Assembly: GCF_003606365.2 (NCBI RefSeq) | Contig: NZ_CP031933.2 | Coordinates: forward strand, 372,001-436,000 | From: Companilactobacillus zhachilii | GTDB lineage: Bacteria > Bacillota > Bacilli > Lactobacillales > Lactobacillaceae | Reading direction: 5' to 3' | Length of the DNA: 64,000 nucleotides | In this document: in pieces, positions 52,218 through 60,326 of the stretch | Numbering within the stretch: position 1 is the stretch's first letter | How the letters are laid out: every line of letters starts with the position of its first letter | Notes under the pieces: model-generated | Seen by the model: only the letters and a program-made list of their open reading frames with translations | Told to the model about the DNA's origin: nothing | Database searches by the model: none | Position numbers and translations under genes: made by a program

Positions 52218-54743
52218 ATGAGTCCTCTAACGAGAAATATGTGGCGTGATATTCGTAAATCCAAAGGACGTTTTATTGCCATCATTTTAATTATTATGTT
52301 GGGTGTTTTAATTTTTGTTGGTGTAAAAGCTGCCGGTCCTAGTTTGAATGATTCACTGAATAAAACGGTAGCTGATAAAAATTTGTCAGATATCCAAGTT
52401 ATTTCGACCACGGGATTTTCAGAAACGGATTTGAAACTGGCTCGAAAAGTCCCAGGGGCCCAAGTTGAAGCCACTAAAATGAAATACGTTATCGGTGGTA
52501 AAAGTAAAGTCGCGGTAGCTTTGTATGGCTATGATGACGATGCTAAGCAAAATCAATTGATTATGCGTAGTGGGCGTTTGCCCCAGAAAGCTAATGAGGT
52601 TGTTTTAGATAAGAATGCTAAATCGAAATATAGTTATAAAATAGGGCAAACTTTTAAATTTGCTAATGATTCAGGTTTGAAACAGAAAAACTATAAAATT
52701 GTCGGGTTTGCTGATTCACCACAATTTATTGATAATCAGTCACGTGGTGCAACTAATATTGCCGATGGGCAAGTACAATTATTTGCTTACATTCCTCAAT
52801 CACAATTGGACATGTCGGTCGCTACAATGCTGAATTTACACTTCAACTCTTTGAAGGATAAAAATACCTTCAGTGACAGCTATAAAGATAGTGTCGATAA
52901 AAAATTATCAATTTTAAAGCGAAAGTTTAAGGACCGTGACTATCAACGGACAACTGAAGTTACAGCTGACTATTTAAAGCAATTTGATCAACAACAAGCT
53001 CAATTAGACCAATTGCGAGCAATCGATCCGCAAATGGCTAGTCAACAACAAGTTAAGTTAAATGAGGCACGTACTAAAGCCTTGAAAAAAGCTAAGACGA
53101 CTTATACATGGCAAACGAGGGAAGATTTACCAGGCTTTTCAGCATATGGCGAAAGTTCAGATCGAATCGCTGCTATTGCCAATGTTTTCCCAGTCTTTTT
53201 CTTCTTAATTGCAGCGTTGATTACCTTTACGACAATAACTCGGATGGTGGAAGAAGCTAGAAGTGAGATTGGAACCTTCAAAGCCTTTGGTTATACTAAA
53301 TGGGAAATTTCTAAGAATTATTATTACTACGCTATTTCTGCAGGTGTGATCGGGGCGATTTTAGGGGCAGTGATTGGTAATGAAAGTTTACCAAGAATTG
53401 TTTTGGCACTCTATAAGCAGTATATTGCGCTTGATTGGGTAGTTGGCTTGCAGTGGTGGGTGATTTTGATTGCCTTAGTCTTTTCATTGTTAGCAACACT
53501 TGGTGCCGCGGTCATCGTTATTCGTAAAGAATTAGTCGAAGGACCAGCCGCTTTGATGCGCCCTAAGTCACCGAAGTCAGCAAAGAAAATTTTGTTGGAA
53601 CGGATCAAGCCACTTTGGAATCATTTGAGCTTTAATCGGAAAGTTAGTTATCGGAATTTGTTTAGATTTAAGTCACGGATGTTTATGACCATTATCGGGA
53701 TTGCTGGTGGGACAGCCTTGATTTTGACAGGTTTTGGAATACAAAATTCTATTGGTGCCAGTGGTAATCGCCAGTATAGTGAGATTTTTGATTACCAAGC
53801 AGTGGTTAAACTAAATGATGATGCTAACCAAACTAAAGTAAAAAATATTTTGCAACAAGATAAGCAATATAAAAATAGTACGGCGATTAACTCTACGACG
53901 GCCAAGTTGAAGGCCAATGGTCAACAAGTTAATGACGTTAATGTTTATACGCCAAACTCGTTGCAGCAGTTTAAGAAATATGTTCATTTAAAAAATAATT
54001 TACAAAAACAAGGCGTAATTTTATCTAAGAAGACGGCTCAATTGTTAAATGTTAAAAAGGGCGATCAATTGAGAGTGACCCTGACTGGTGGTAAAAAAGT
54101 CAGTCTTAAAGTCGGATCTATAACTGATAACTTTATTGGACATTTCTTGTACTTGAGTCCGCAAGTCTACCAAAATAAATTGGGGAAGGTTGCCACCAGC
54201 AATACATTATTGTTGCATTTAAGTTCACAAACTAGCGCCCAAAGAAAACATTTAGCTAATAGGTTATTGGATTCTGGTGAAGTCATGGGAACGAGTTACA
54301 CCCACGATGTTCTGGACACTGTTTCAAAAATGTCATCTTCATTGAAACCAATTATTTTGATTTTTGTCTTGCTATCAGGAACTTTATCCTTTGTTGTCTT
54401 GTACAATTTGACTAATATCAACGTTTCTGAACGAATTCGTGAACTTTCAACGATAAAAGTTTTAGGCTTTTATAATAATGAAGTGACGATGTATATTGTT
54501 CGGGAAAATATTATTTTGACAATTTTCGGTATCATTGTCGGGTACGGAGTTGGTAATTTATTGACAGCCTATATCTTGCATCAGGCCGCGACCGAACAAG
54601 TTATTTTTCCACTAACTATTAGCTGGTTTGGTTATTTAGTTGCCACTTTATTGATGATAATTTTCACAGCTATTGTTATGCTAGTTACGCACAATAAATT
54701 GAAACATATTGATATGATCGGTGCGTTAAAATCTAATGAATGA
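52218..54743 (+). CDS. FtsX-type ABC transporter permease (two FtsX domains)
   Basis: 842 residues from ATG 52218, chosen because AGGTG is seven bases before; in-frame GTG and ATG at 52209 and 52212 are too close. One N-terminal helix, a large extracytoplasmic domain (about 50-330), three helices in the first FtsX domain, a second external domain (about 510-690), then three more helices. KSKGRFIAIILIIMLGVLIFVGVKAAG is only partly quoted here as RFIAIILIIMLGVLIF. No BceRS-type two-component genes are nearby, so antibiotic sensing is not indicated. Confidence 0.88.
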   Translation: MSPLTRNMWRDIRKSKGRFIAIILIIMLGVLIFVGVKAAGPSLNDSLNKTVADKNLSDIQVISTTGFSETDLKLARKVPGAQVEATKMKYVIGGKSKVAVALYGYDDDAKQNQLIMRSGRLPQKANEVVLDKNAKSKYSYKIGQTFKFANDSGLKQKNYKIVGFADSPQFIDNQSRGATNIADGQVQLFAYIPQSQLDMSVATMLNLHFNSLKDKNTFSDSYKDSVDKKLSILKRKFKDRDYQRTTEVTADYLKQFDQQQAQLDQLRAIDPQMASQQQVKLNEARTKALKKAKTTYTWQTREDLPGFSAYGESSDRIAAIANVFPVFFFLIAALITFTTITRMVEEARSEIGTFKAFGYTKWEISKNYYYYAISAGVIGAILGAVIGNESLPRIVLALYKQYIALDWVVGLQWWVILIALVFSLLATLGAAVIVIRKELVEGPAALMRPKSPKSAKKILLERIKPLWNHLSFNRKVSYRNLFRFKSRMFMTIIGIAGGTALILTGFGIQNSIGASGNRQYSEIFDYQAVVKLNDDANQTKVKNILQQDKQYKNSTAINSTTAKLKANGQQVNDVNVYTPNSLQQFKKYVHLKNNLQKQGVILSKKTAQLLNVKKGDQLRVTLTGGKKVSLKVGSITDNFIGHFLYLSPQVYQNKLGKVATSNTLLLHLSSQTSAQRKHLANRLLDSGEVMGTSYTHDVLDTVSKMSSSLKPIILIFVLLSGTLSFVVLYNLTNINVSERIRELSTIKVLGFYNNEVTMYIVRENIILTIFGIIVGYGVGNLLTAYILHQAATEQVIFPLTISWFGYLVATLLMIIFTAIVMLVTHNKLKHIDMIGALKSNE

Positions 54744-54757
54744 TTGAAGGTAATAAT

Positions 54758-55462
54758 ATGAGTTTAGAGAATGACAAAGTTCTAGTCATCGGTGGAACAT
54801 CTGGCTTTGGCAAGGAAGTTGCGATTATGGCAAAACATAAGAAAGCAGATGTCTATGCTATCGGCCGTGATCAAGAACGTGTGAATGAATTAAGATATGA
54901 TGAAAATATTCAAGGTAGTTCATTAGATGCACAAGATGAAAAACAGTTAGAACACTTCTTTGAAAAATATGGTTCCTTTGATCACATTGTTTCTATGTTA
55001 GGTGGTGCCATGGGCGGAGGCTTTTTGAATAGCTCAGTCGCTGATATTCGGAAAGCGGTTGAAGATAAATTTTTTGCTAATTTACAGCTAGTTCAAGTTG
55101 CCAGCAAACACTTGCGTAATAATGGTTCAATTATTTTAACCTCAGGTTCCGGCGGCCATCCATATGATGCTTCAGGAGCAATTATTGGTAATCAGGCAAT
55201 CAATACGATGGTACAAGGAGTAGCAGTTGAGTTAGCTCCCAACCATCGAATCAATGCCGTTTCACCAACATGGACACCAACAGGCTTGTGGCGCGATATG
55301 AATTCTAAACAGTTGGCAAAACAAAAGACCAATGTTGCGGAAAATGTGCCCTTGGGCCGTGTCGCAGAAATTGGTGAAGTAGCTTCAGCCTACATATACT
55401 TGATGGAAAATGACTTCATTACGGGTCAAATTTTAAAAGTAGATGGTGGCGTGGATTTGTAA
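54758..55462 (+). CDS. SDR-fold protein lacking the usual Tyr-x3-Lys
   Basis: 234 residues from ATG 54758. GGTSGFGKEVA is the NAD(P)-binding loop, and GSIILTSGSGGHPY holds the usual Ser. Where SDR enzymes have Y-x3-K, this protein reads around GAIIGNQAINTMVQGVAVELAP with no Lys at the expected place. It may be a weakly active or non-catalytic member, or belong to the SDR subgroup with a shifted active site. It follows the ABC permease by 14 bases, so it is probably in that operon. Confidence 0.78.
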   Translation: MSLENDKVLVIGGTSGFGKEVAIMAKHKKADVYAIGRDQERVNELRYDENIQGSSLDAQDEKQLEHFFEKYGSFDHIVSMLGGAMGGGFLNSSVADIRKAVEDKFFANLQLVQVASKHLRNNGSIILTSGSGGHPYDASGAIIGNQAINTMVQGVAVELAPNHRINAVSPTWTPTGLWRDMNSKQLAKQKTNVAENVPLGRVAEIGEVASAYIYLMENDFITGQILKVDGGVDL

Positions 55463-55472
55463 TAGGTGTTAC

Positions 55473-55492
55473 ACTTAAAGCCAACTTTAAGT
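55473..55492 (+). promoter_or_regulatory. AdhR-like operator before the merR gene
   Basis: ACTTAAAGCCAACTTTAAGT contains CTTAAAG-N4-CTTTAAG, the inverted repeat reported for Bacillus subtilis AdhR. It suggests that the MerR protein controls its own gene. Confidence 0.7.
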
Positions 55493-55505
55493 AGAGGTGT
55501 AAATA

Positions 55506-55952
55506 ATGCCAGTAGAAATTGAAAGAAAATATCGTATCGGTGATTTTTCTGAATTAATTGGTTTGAATAGTCCCACACTTCGTTATTATGAAAAAGAAGG
55601 CCTGATCAAACCACATCGAACAGAAAATGGTGTCCGCTATTATACTGATTTAGATGCTAAGTGGGTCCGTTTCTTGTTACATTTGAAGAGTACAGGGATG
55701 ACGATTGAACAGTTGAAACGTTATGTTAAATTACGTGCAGAAGGCGATTCAACCATCAATCAACGTATTGAGTTACTCGAAGAAGTTCGTCGTAATTTTG
55801 AAGTCGAATTTCAACAAATGCAAGATAGCTGGACAATTTTAAACGATAAGCTCGATTGGTATAAAGGTAAGATGGGCGGACATATCGAAGATAGTGAACA
55901 GTTCTCTGATTACTTGCAGAGCTTGAATCATGGATATTTAGAAGAACGATAG
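55506..55952 (+). CDS. MerR family regulator, AdhR-like
   Basis: 148 residues. YRIGDFSELIGLNSPTLRYYEKEGLI is the winged helix-turn-helix, followed by RTENGVRYYTDLD, then a coiled-coil dimer helix (about 85-125). No Cys-rich metal site, so it belongs to the small-molecule or aldehyde-responsive MerR group. Its own promoter region and that of the 56398 operon both carry CTTAAAG-N4-CTTTAAG. The target genes (CMD, cupin, NAD-binding proteins) fit a carbonyl or electrophile response. Confidence 0.88.
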   Translation: MPVEIERKYRIGDFSELIGLNSPTLRYYEKEGLIKPHRTENGVRYYTDLDAKWVRFLLHLKSTGMTIEQLKRYVKLRAEGDSTINQRIELLEEVRRNFEVEFQQMQDSWTILNDKLDWYKGKMGGHIEDSEQFSDYLQSLNHGYLEER

Positions 55953-55962
55953 TTATTAAGTC

Positions 55963-56006
55963 AAAAGGGACATCAATTCTGAAGATGAGTTGGTGTCCTT
56001 TTTTTA
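55963..56006 (+). terminator. terminator of the merR gene
   Basis: AAAAGGGACATCAA pairs with TTGGTGTCCTTTT with two wobble pairs, then T. Confidence 0.82.
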
Positions 56007-56143
56007 GTGGAGAAAAGTAGGTTTTGTTTTAAATTATTTTTTGACAATATCTTTAAATCGTTTAGTGATGATAAGAAATGTCAAATCGCGCAATCATTAA
56101 GAATGCAGTAATACTAAAAATTATCCAAACCAACGAATAAACG

Positions 56144-56322
56144 AGACGGAAGAAGCAAGAAAAATTAGGACGCTGTGAAGGTGGCGTTAAGGCTTTAGCC
56201 TTTACACCACGGGACGATTTTTGAAATTTGAGCGGTCTTCTCAAAGTTCAAAATCGAGCCTGGAGACCTTGGCTCCAGGCGGTCCCCACAGCGACCTAAT
56301 TTTCTTGCTTCTGGAGGCGGCA
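56144..56322 (+). repeat. family-1 structured element, copy 16 (subtype A)
   Basis: Outer stem GAAGCAAGAAAA with TTTTCTTGCTTC, continuing inward with one bulge. Hairpin 2 has an altered tip (TTTGAGCGGTCTTCTCAAA). It ends 19 bases before the -35 box of the MerR-controlled promoter, and copy 17, inverted, lies at the far end of that operon. Confidence 0.9.
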
Positions 56323-56341
56323 AATTTATTTATAATAACCC

Positions 56342-56372
56342 TTGACTTAAAGTTAACTTTAAGTAGTTTAAT
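56342..56372 (+). promoter_or_regulatory. MerR-type promoter with 19-bp spacer and perfect operator
   Basis: TTGACT (56342-56347), 19 bases, TTTAAT (56367-56372). The spacer and -35 hold ACTTAAAGTTAACTTTAAGT, a perfect 20-bp palindrome. An over-long spacer with the operator inside is the MerR-family hallmark, where the activator untwists the DNA. Confidence 0.88.
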
Positions 56373-56397
56373 ATAAATCGGCAAGGAGGAATTGATT

Positions 56398-56721
56398 ATG
56401 GCAAAACAAACAGCAGGACATGACCTATTAGGAGATTTTGCTCCACAATTTGCAGAATTAAATGATGATGTACTTTTCGGAGAAGTTTGGAGTAAAGAAT
56501 CCGAACTCTCAGCACATGATCGTTCACTCATCACGATTGCAAGTATTATCTCAGCAGGAAACACCGAGCAACTTGATGCTCATTTAAAGATTGGTAAGAA
56601 AAACGGTATTACTAAAGAAGAAATTGTAGCAGAAATTACACATTTATCATTTTACGCAGGATGGCCTAAGGCATGGTCGGCATTTAATCGTGCAAAAGAA
56701 ATTTGGAAGGATGAAAAATAA
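56398..56721 (+). CDS. carboxymuconolactone decarboxylase family protein
   Basis: 107 residues from ATG 56398 with AAGGAGG upstream. LIGDFAPQFAEL-type opening (LLGDFAPQFAELNDDVLFGEVW), SLITIASIISAGNTEQLDAH and EIVAEITHLSFYAGWPKAWS are CMD-fold features. It lacks the CxxC-H of AhpD, so peroxidase activity is unlikely. The B. subtilis AdhR regulon also contains a CMD protein (YraC). First gene of the MerR-controlled operon. Confidence 0.88.
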   Translation: MAKQTAGHDLLGDFAPQFAELNDDVLFGEVWSKESELSAHDRSLITIASIISAGNTEQLDAHLKIGKKNGITKEEIVAEITHLSFYAGWPKAWSAFNRAKEIWKDEK

Positions 56722-56723
56722 TT

Positions 56724-57134
56724 ATGGCAAAAAATGAAGAATTAAAAACAAATGGAGTTTTCCCAGTTGGGGATAAGAATGATGCATATGCACAATACTT
56801 TATCGGACAAAGTTATCTCAAAGGGTTAGTGAGTCCGGAAGATAATATTGATTTTGGTATCGGTAATGTAACTTTTGAACCAGGTTGTCGCAACGATTGG
56901 CACATTCACCATGATGGTTATCAAATTCTTTTGGTAACTGGTGGTGAAGGCTGGTATCAAGAATGGGGCAAACCCGCACAATTATTGAAACAAGGTGACG
57001 TCGTTGTTATCAAAGAAGGCGTTAAACATTGGCATGGTGCAACTAAAGACAGTTGGTTCAGTCATGTAGCTATTACTAAAGGTACGTCAGAATGGCTCGA
57101 AAAAGTTACTGACGAAGAATATAACCAATTATAA
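56724..57134 (+). CDS. cupin-domain protein
   Basis: 136 residues. HIHHDGYQILLVTGGEGWYQ supplies the first cupin motif (H-x-H...E) and PAQLLKQGDVVVIKEGVKHWHGA the second, so a metal site is expected. Small single-cupin proteins beside CMD genes are common and may act on quinones, aldehydes or sugars. Two bases separate it from the CMD gene. Confidence 0.88.
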   Translation: MAKNEELKTNGVFPVGDKNDAYAQYFIGQSYLKGLVSPEDNIDFGIGNVTFEPGCRNDWHIHHDGYQILLVTGGEGWYQEWGKPAQLLKQGDVVVIKEGVKHWHGATKDSWFSHVAITKGTSEWLEKVTDEEYNQL

Positions 57135-57143
57135 GAGGTAAAA

Positions 57144-57779
57144 ATGACAAAAAAAGTTTTGATTTTAGGCGCGGCGAGTCAAATTAGTCATTATTTGATT
57201 CCCGATTTATTGGAGCAAACAGATGCACAATTGACCTTATTTGCTCGAAATGCTCAAAATCGTTTAAAAGAATATCAAAGTAAGACCAAAATTATTGATG
57301 GCGATTGGACCAATTCAGAAGAGTTATTAGCAGCCTTAAAGGGACAAGATATTGTCTATTTAGCGACTGTTCCTAATACTAAGACTTCAGAAGTAATCGT
57401 TAGGACAATGAAACAAGCCAATGTTAAGCGTCTGATAGTCGCTGGTGGATTAGGTATTTTCGATGAGGTCGCTGGCAAATTTGGTGAATGGAATGCTCGA
57501 ATGATTGGTGACTATTCAGCGATAAAAGAGGCTTCCTTTACCTTGTGTGATAAAGATTTAGACGTAACCTTTTTGAGAATGTCTTGGCTATACGACCAAG
57601 ATAATAATACGAAATATGAAATTGTTCCTGAAGGTAAACCCTACAAAGGAACACAAGTAACTAGACAAGCAGTGGCACAATTGATTACAAATATAGTCAA
57701 AAAGCCATCGCTTTATAACAACCAAAACATCGGTGTCGTTGAACCCAATACAGAATGGGACAAACCATCGTTTTACTAA
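57144..57779 (+). CDS. NAD(P)H-binding (NmrA/YwnB-like) protein
   Basis: 211 residues. KKVLILGAASQISHYLIPDLL is a variant of the G-x-x-G-x-x-G nucleotide loop (GAASQIS, with the last Gly replaced). VKRLIVAGGLGIFDE and LRMSWLYDQ follow the extended-SDR pattern of atypical members. It may use NADPH to reduce quinones or carbonyls, or only bind it. Third gene of the operon. Confidence 0.82.
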   Translation: MTKKVLILGAASQISHYLIPDLLEQTDAQLTLFARNAQNRLKEYQSKTKIIDGDWTNSEELLAALKGQDIVYLATVPNTKTSEVIVRTMKQANVKRLIVAGGLGIFDEVAGKFGEWNARMIGDYSAIKEASFTLCDKDLDVTFLRMSWLYDQDNNTKYEIVPEGKPYKGTQVTRQAVAQLITNIVKKPSLYNNQNIGVVEPNTEWDKPSFY

Positions 57780-57791
57780 GAGAGGAAACTT

Positions 57792-58532
57792 ATGATTAAA
57801 GATAAAGTCGTAGTAATCACTGGTGCATCAAGTGGTATCGGTGAAGCAACTGCCAAAATGTTGGCTAAAAATGGAGCCAAAGTTGTGTTAGGCGCCCGCC
57901 GTGAAAATCGTTTGCAAGCAATTGTTGACGATATTAAACAAGCTGGTGGACAAGCAGTTTACAAAGCAACCGATGTCAGGGATGCTAAAGAAGTCGCCGA
58001 TTTAGTGGCACTCGCTAAAACAGAATTTGGTGGATTGGATGTAATTTTTAATAATGCAGGAATTATGCCAAGTTCTCCGATCAGTGCTTTACATACAAAA
58101 GAATGGAATGACATGATCGACATTAATATAAAAGGCGTTTTGAATGGAGTAGCGGCTGTCATGCCAGACTTTGTAAAAAATAAACAAGGTCACATAATTA
58201 CAACCTCATCAGTGGCTGGAATCAAGAGCTTCACCGGTGCTGGGGTATACGGAGCAACTAAATATGCTGTCCGTAATTTGATGGAAGTCATTCGCATGGA
58301 AAGTGCTCAAGAAGGAACCAATATTCGTACAACAACACTTTATCCAGCAGCAATCAATACCGAACTTTTGCATACAATTACAGATAAAGATACTAAGAAA
58401 AATATGGATGCCTTTTACCAACAAGTTGGCATTTCACCAGAAGCTATTGCTCGAGTAGTAAACTTTGCGATTGACCAACCAGAAGAAGTAAATGTTAATG
58501 AATTTACAATTTACCCAACAAAGCAAATGTAG
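57792..58532 (+). CDS. short-chain dehydrogenase/reductase
   Basis: 246 residues. VVITGASSGIGEATAKML is the cofactor loop, NNAGIMP is present, and TTSSVAGIKSFTGAGVYGATK gives Ser and Tyr-x3-Lys, so this is a canonical active SDR. Acts in the cytosol on an unknown alcohol or carbonyl; the regulator suggests aldehydes. Last gene of the MerR-controlled operon; family-1 copy 17 begins 10 bases after the stop. Confidence 0.93.
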   Translation: MIKDKVVVITGASSGIGEATAKMLAKNGAKVVLGARRENRLQAIVDDIKQAGGQAVYKATDVRDAKEVADLVALAKTEFGGLDVIFNNAGIMPSSPISALHTKEWNDMIDINIKGVLNGVAAVMPDFVKNKQGHIITTSSVAGIKSFTGAGVYGATKYAVRNLMEVIRMESAQEGTNIRTTTLYPAAINTELLHTITDKDTKKNMDAFYQQVGISPEAIARVVNFAIDQPEEVNVNEFTIYPTKQM

Positions 58533-58542
58533 TAATAGTTTT

Positions 58543-58722
58543 CCACCTCCAAGAGCAAGAAAATTTTGGTCGTTATGGGGACCGATTCGAGCCAGAAAGC
58601 GGTCTCGAATCTCGATTTTGAAACTCGCAAAAACCGCGAGTTTCAAAAGTCGTCCCGTGATGTAAGGGATAAATCCCTAACATCACCTGCACAGCGACCA
58701 AAATTTCTTGCTCTTTCCGGTT
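58543..58722 (-). repeat. family-1 structured element, copy 17 (subtype A)
   Basis: Outer stem AAGAGCAAGAAA with TTTCTTGCTCTT. Hairpin 3 has the enlarged loop CCAGAAAGCGGT seen also in copy 7. It follows the SDR gene directly, so its complement would be the operon's 3' UTR. Left member of a pair with copy 18; the 220-base spacer (58723-58944) is AT-rich and empty. Confidence 0.9.
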
Positions 58723-58944
58723 CGTTCGTTTTTTGTTTGTGATAAACAATTAGAGAATCTTGAGTATTAAAGTGTGGCTTTGAATATTTTTGTGTGATTA
58801 ATGACAAGATTAAAATGGTTTTAAGTCTTTGTTAGTAGCGTAAAAGCAAATTAAGGACGAGATTACAACTAGTGCTATGTACAAAGTAAATTAATTTGTT
58901 TCAATTTTAAATAAATCTATGAAAATTAATTAATAGTTCAACTA

Positions 58945-59119
58945 ACCGTAGGAAGAGAGAAATTTAGTCAGCAGTGCAGGTGGCGTTATGGCTTTAGCCA
59001 TTACACCACGGGACGAGTTTTGAAATTCGCGTACTTTGCGAAGTTCAAAATCGAGACTTGAGACCTTGGCTCAAGTCGGTCCCCACAGCAGACTAAATTT
59101 CTCTCTTCCGGAGGTGGCA
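58945..59119 (+). repeat. family-1 structured element, copy 18 (subtype A)
   Basis: Outer stem GGAAGAGAGAAATTTAGTC with GACTAAATTTCTCTCTTCC, 19 bp perfect. Boundary variants are AACCGTAGG at the left and GGAGGTGGCA at the right. A terminator follows six bases later, so any transcript of this copy would end before the ugp promoter. Confidence 0.9.
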
Positions 59120-59124
59120 TAATC

Positions 59125-59156
59125 AAAAATAGACCATAAAAATGGCCTATTTTTTT
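59125..59156 (+). terminator. terminator directly after family-1 copy 18
   Basis: AAAAATAGACCAT pairs with ATGGCCTATTTTT (one A-C mismatch) with a T run. There is no protein gene between the previous operon's end and this point, so it terminates either copy 18 RNA or readthrough. Confidence 0.75.
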
Positions 59157-59187
59157 ACACTAATTTTACATTAAATAGATTATATAT
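59154..59187 (+). promoter_or_regulatory. ugp promoter region with PhoP-like direct repeats
   Basis: TTTACA at 59154 and again at 59165, exactly 11 bases apart, matches the half-site and spacing of Firmicutes PhoP boxes. A TATATA-rich -10 region lies about 20 bases further. Control by phosphate is plausible for ugp genes but inferred. Confidence 0.4.
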
Positions 59188-59237
59188 ATACATCGTCTCC
59201 CCATACTGTAGGTAATGACTTATTTGGAGGGAAGATA

Positions 59238-60326
59238 ATGTCTACAGTATTAACTAATATTACGAAGAGCTACGATTCAGAAAAAGATGTGTTGACTGAT
59301 GTTAACGCCGAGATTAAAACCGGGGAATTTTTTGTAATCGTTGGCCCATCAGGTTGTGGTAAAAGTACATTGTTACGAATGATTGCTGGTCTAACACCAA
59401 TCAGTGAAGGTGAGATTCGTATTAACGATGAACTTGTTAACGACTTACCACCTAAGGACCGTAATTTAACAATGGTTTTCCAAAGCTATGCTTTGTTCCC
59501 ATTTTTGAATGTTTGGGATAATGTTGCCTTTGGTCTTAAAGCGCGTAAGAACACTTCTCAATCTGAAATTGAAGAACGTGTAAATGATGCTTTGAAGATG
59601 GTTAATTTGGAAGATTTGAAAGACAGAAAGCCTCGTGAACTTTCTGGTGGACAAAGACAACGTGTGGCCTTAGCTCGTGCTGTAGCTAGTGATGCCAAGA
59701 TTTGTTTGATGGATGAACCGCTATCTAACTTGGATGCGCAATTGCGTATTAAGATGCGTCAAGAAATCTATGCTTTACAAAGAAAATTGGGATTAACTTT
59801 AATTTACGTTACTCATGATCAAGTGGAAGCTATGACAATGGCTGACCACATCATGGTTTTACATGATTCAAAGGTTCAACAAATTGGAACTCCGGCCGAA
59901 ATTTATAAGTATCCAGCTAATGAATTTGTGGCTAGTTTCTTCGGGGTTCCACCAATCAATATCTTGCCTGCAGTCAAAGTTTCTGACAGCCGTATCAATG
60001 TTAATAATGATTTTGAAGTTGATATTGATCAACAAGTTCCAAACCATGATTTAAAGGTTGGTATCAGACCAAACGAATTGACGCTTGAAAAGACAGATGA
60101 ATTGCATGCCAATGCTTCTGTTAAAGCCATTGAATTTTTAGGTGATGAAAAAATCGTCTACATCAAGATGAGTAGTAATGACCTTGAAATTTCCGCTATT
60201 GTTGCTAGTGATGCTGAATTTAAGGCTTATGACACTATTAAGGTAACTGCCACTAACAACGTTATCTTATTCAATGGCGATGGGGTAAATATCACAAAAA
60301 ATGCGGAGGATTTGGTCAATGCTTAA
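59238..60326 (+). CDS. ugpC: ABC importer ATPase, UgpC/MalK-like
   Basis: 362 residues. Walker A GPSGCGKST, Q-loop, signature LSGGQRQRVALARAV and Walker B CLMDEPLSNLDAQLR, then a C-terminal TOBE domain (VGIRPNELTL). Such ATPases can be shared between sugar importers. Membership in a ugp operon is inferred from the binding protein at the end. GGAGGG RBS; overlaps the next gene by 8 bases. Confidence 0.88.
   Translation: MSTVLTNITKSYDSEKDVLTDVNAEIKTGEFFVIVGPSGCGKSTLLRMIAGLTPISEGEIRINDELVNDLPPKDRNLTMVFQSYALFPFLNVWDNVAFGLKARKNTSQSEIEERVNDALKMVNLEDLKDRKPRELSGGQRQRVALARAVASDAKICLMDEPLSNLDAQLRIKMRQEIYALQRKLGLTLIYVTHDQVEAMTMADHIMVLHDSKVQQIGTPAEIYKYPANEFVASFFGVPPINILPAVKVSDSRINVNNDFEVDIDQQVPNHDLKVGIRPNELTLEKTDELHANASVKAIEFLGDEKIVYIKMSSNDLEISAIVASDAEFKAYDTIKVTATNNVILFNGDGVNITKNAEDLVNA

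Noticed and set aside
51507-54743. BceAB-type bacitracin resistance module
   Set aside because: The permease has two large external domains and no BceRS-like two-component genes are adjacent.
11435-59119. CRISPR array or insertion sequences as an explanation of the repeats
   Set aside because: Copies are dispersed, about 180 bp long, in both orientations, with no regular spacers, no cas genes and no transposase gene in the window.
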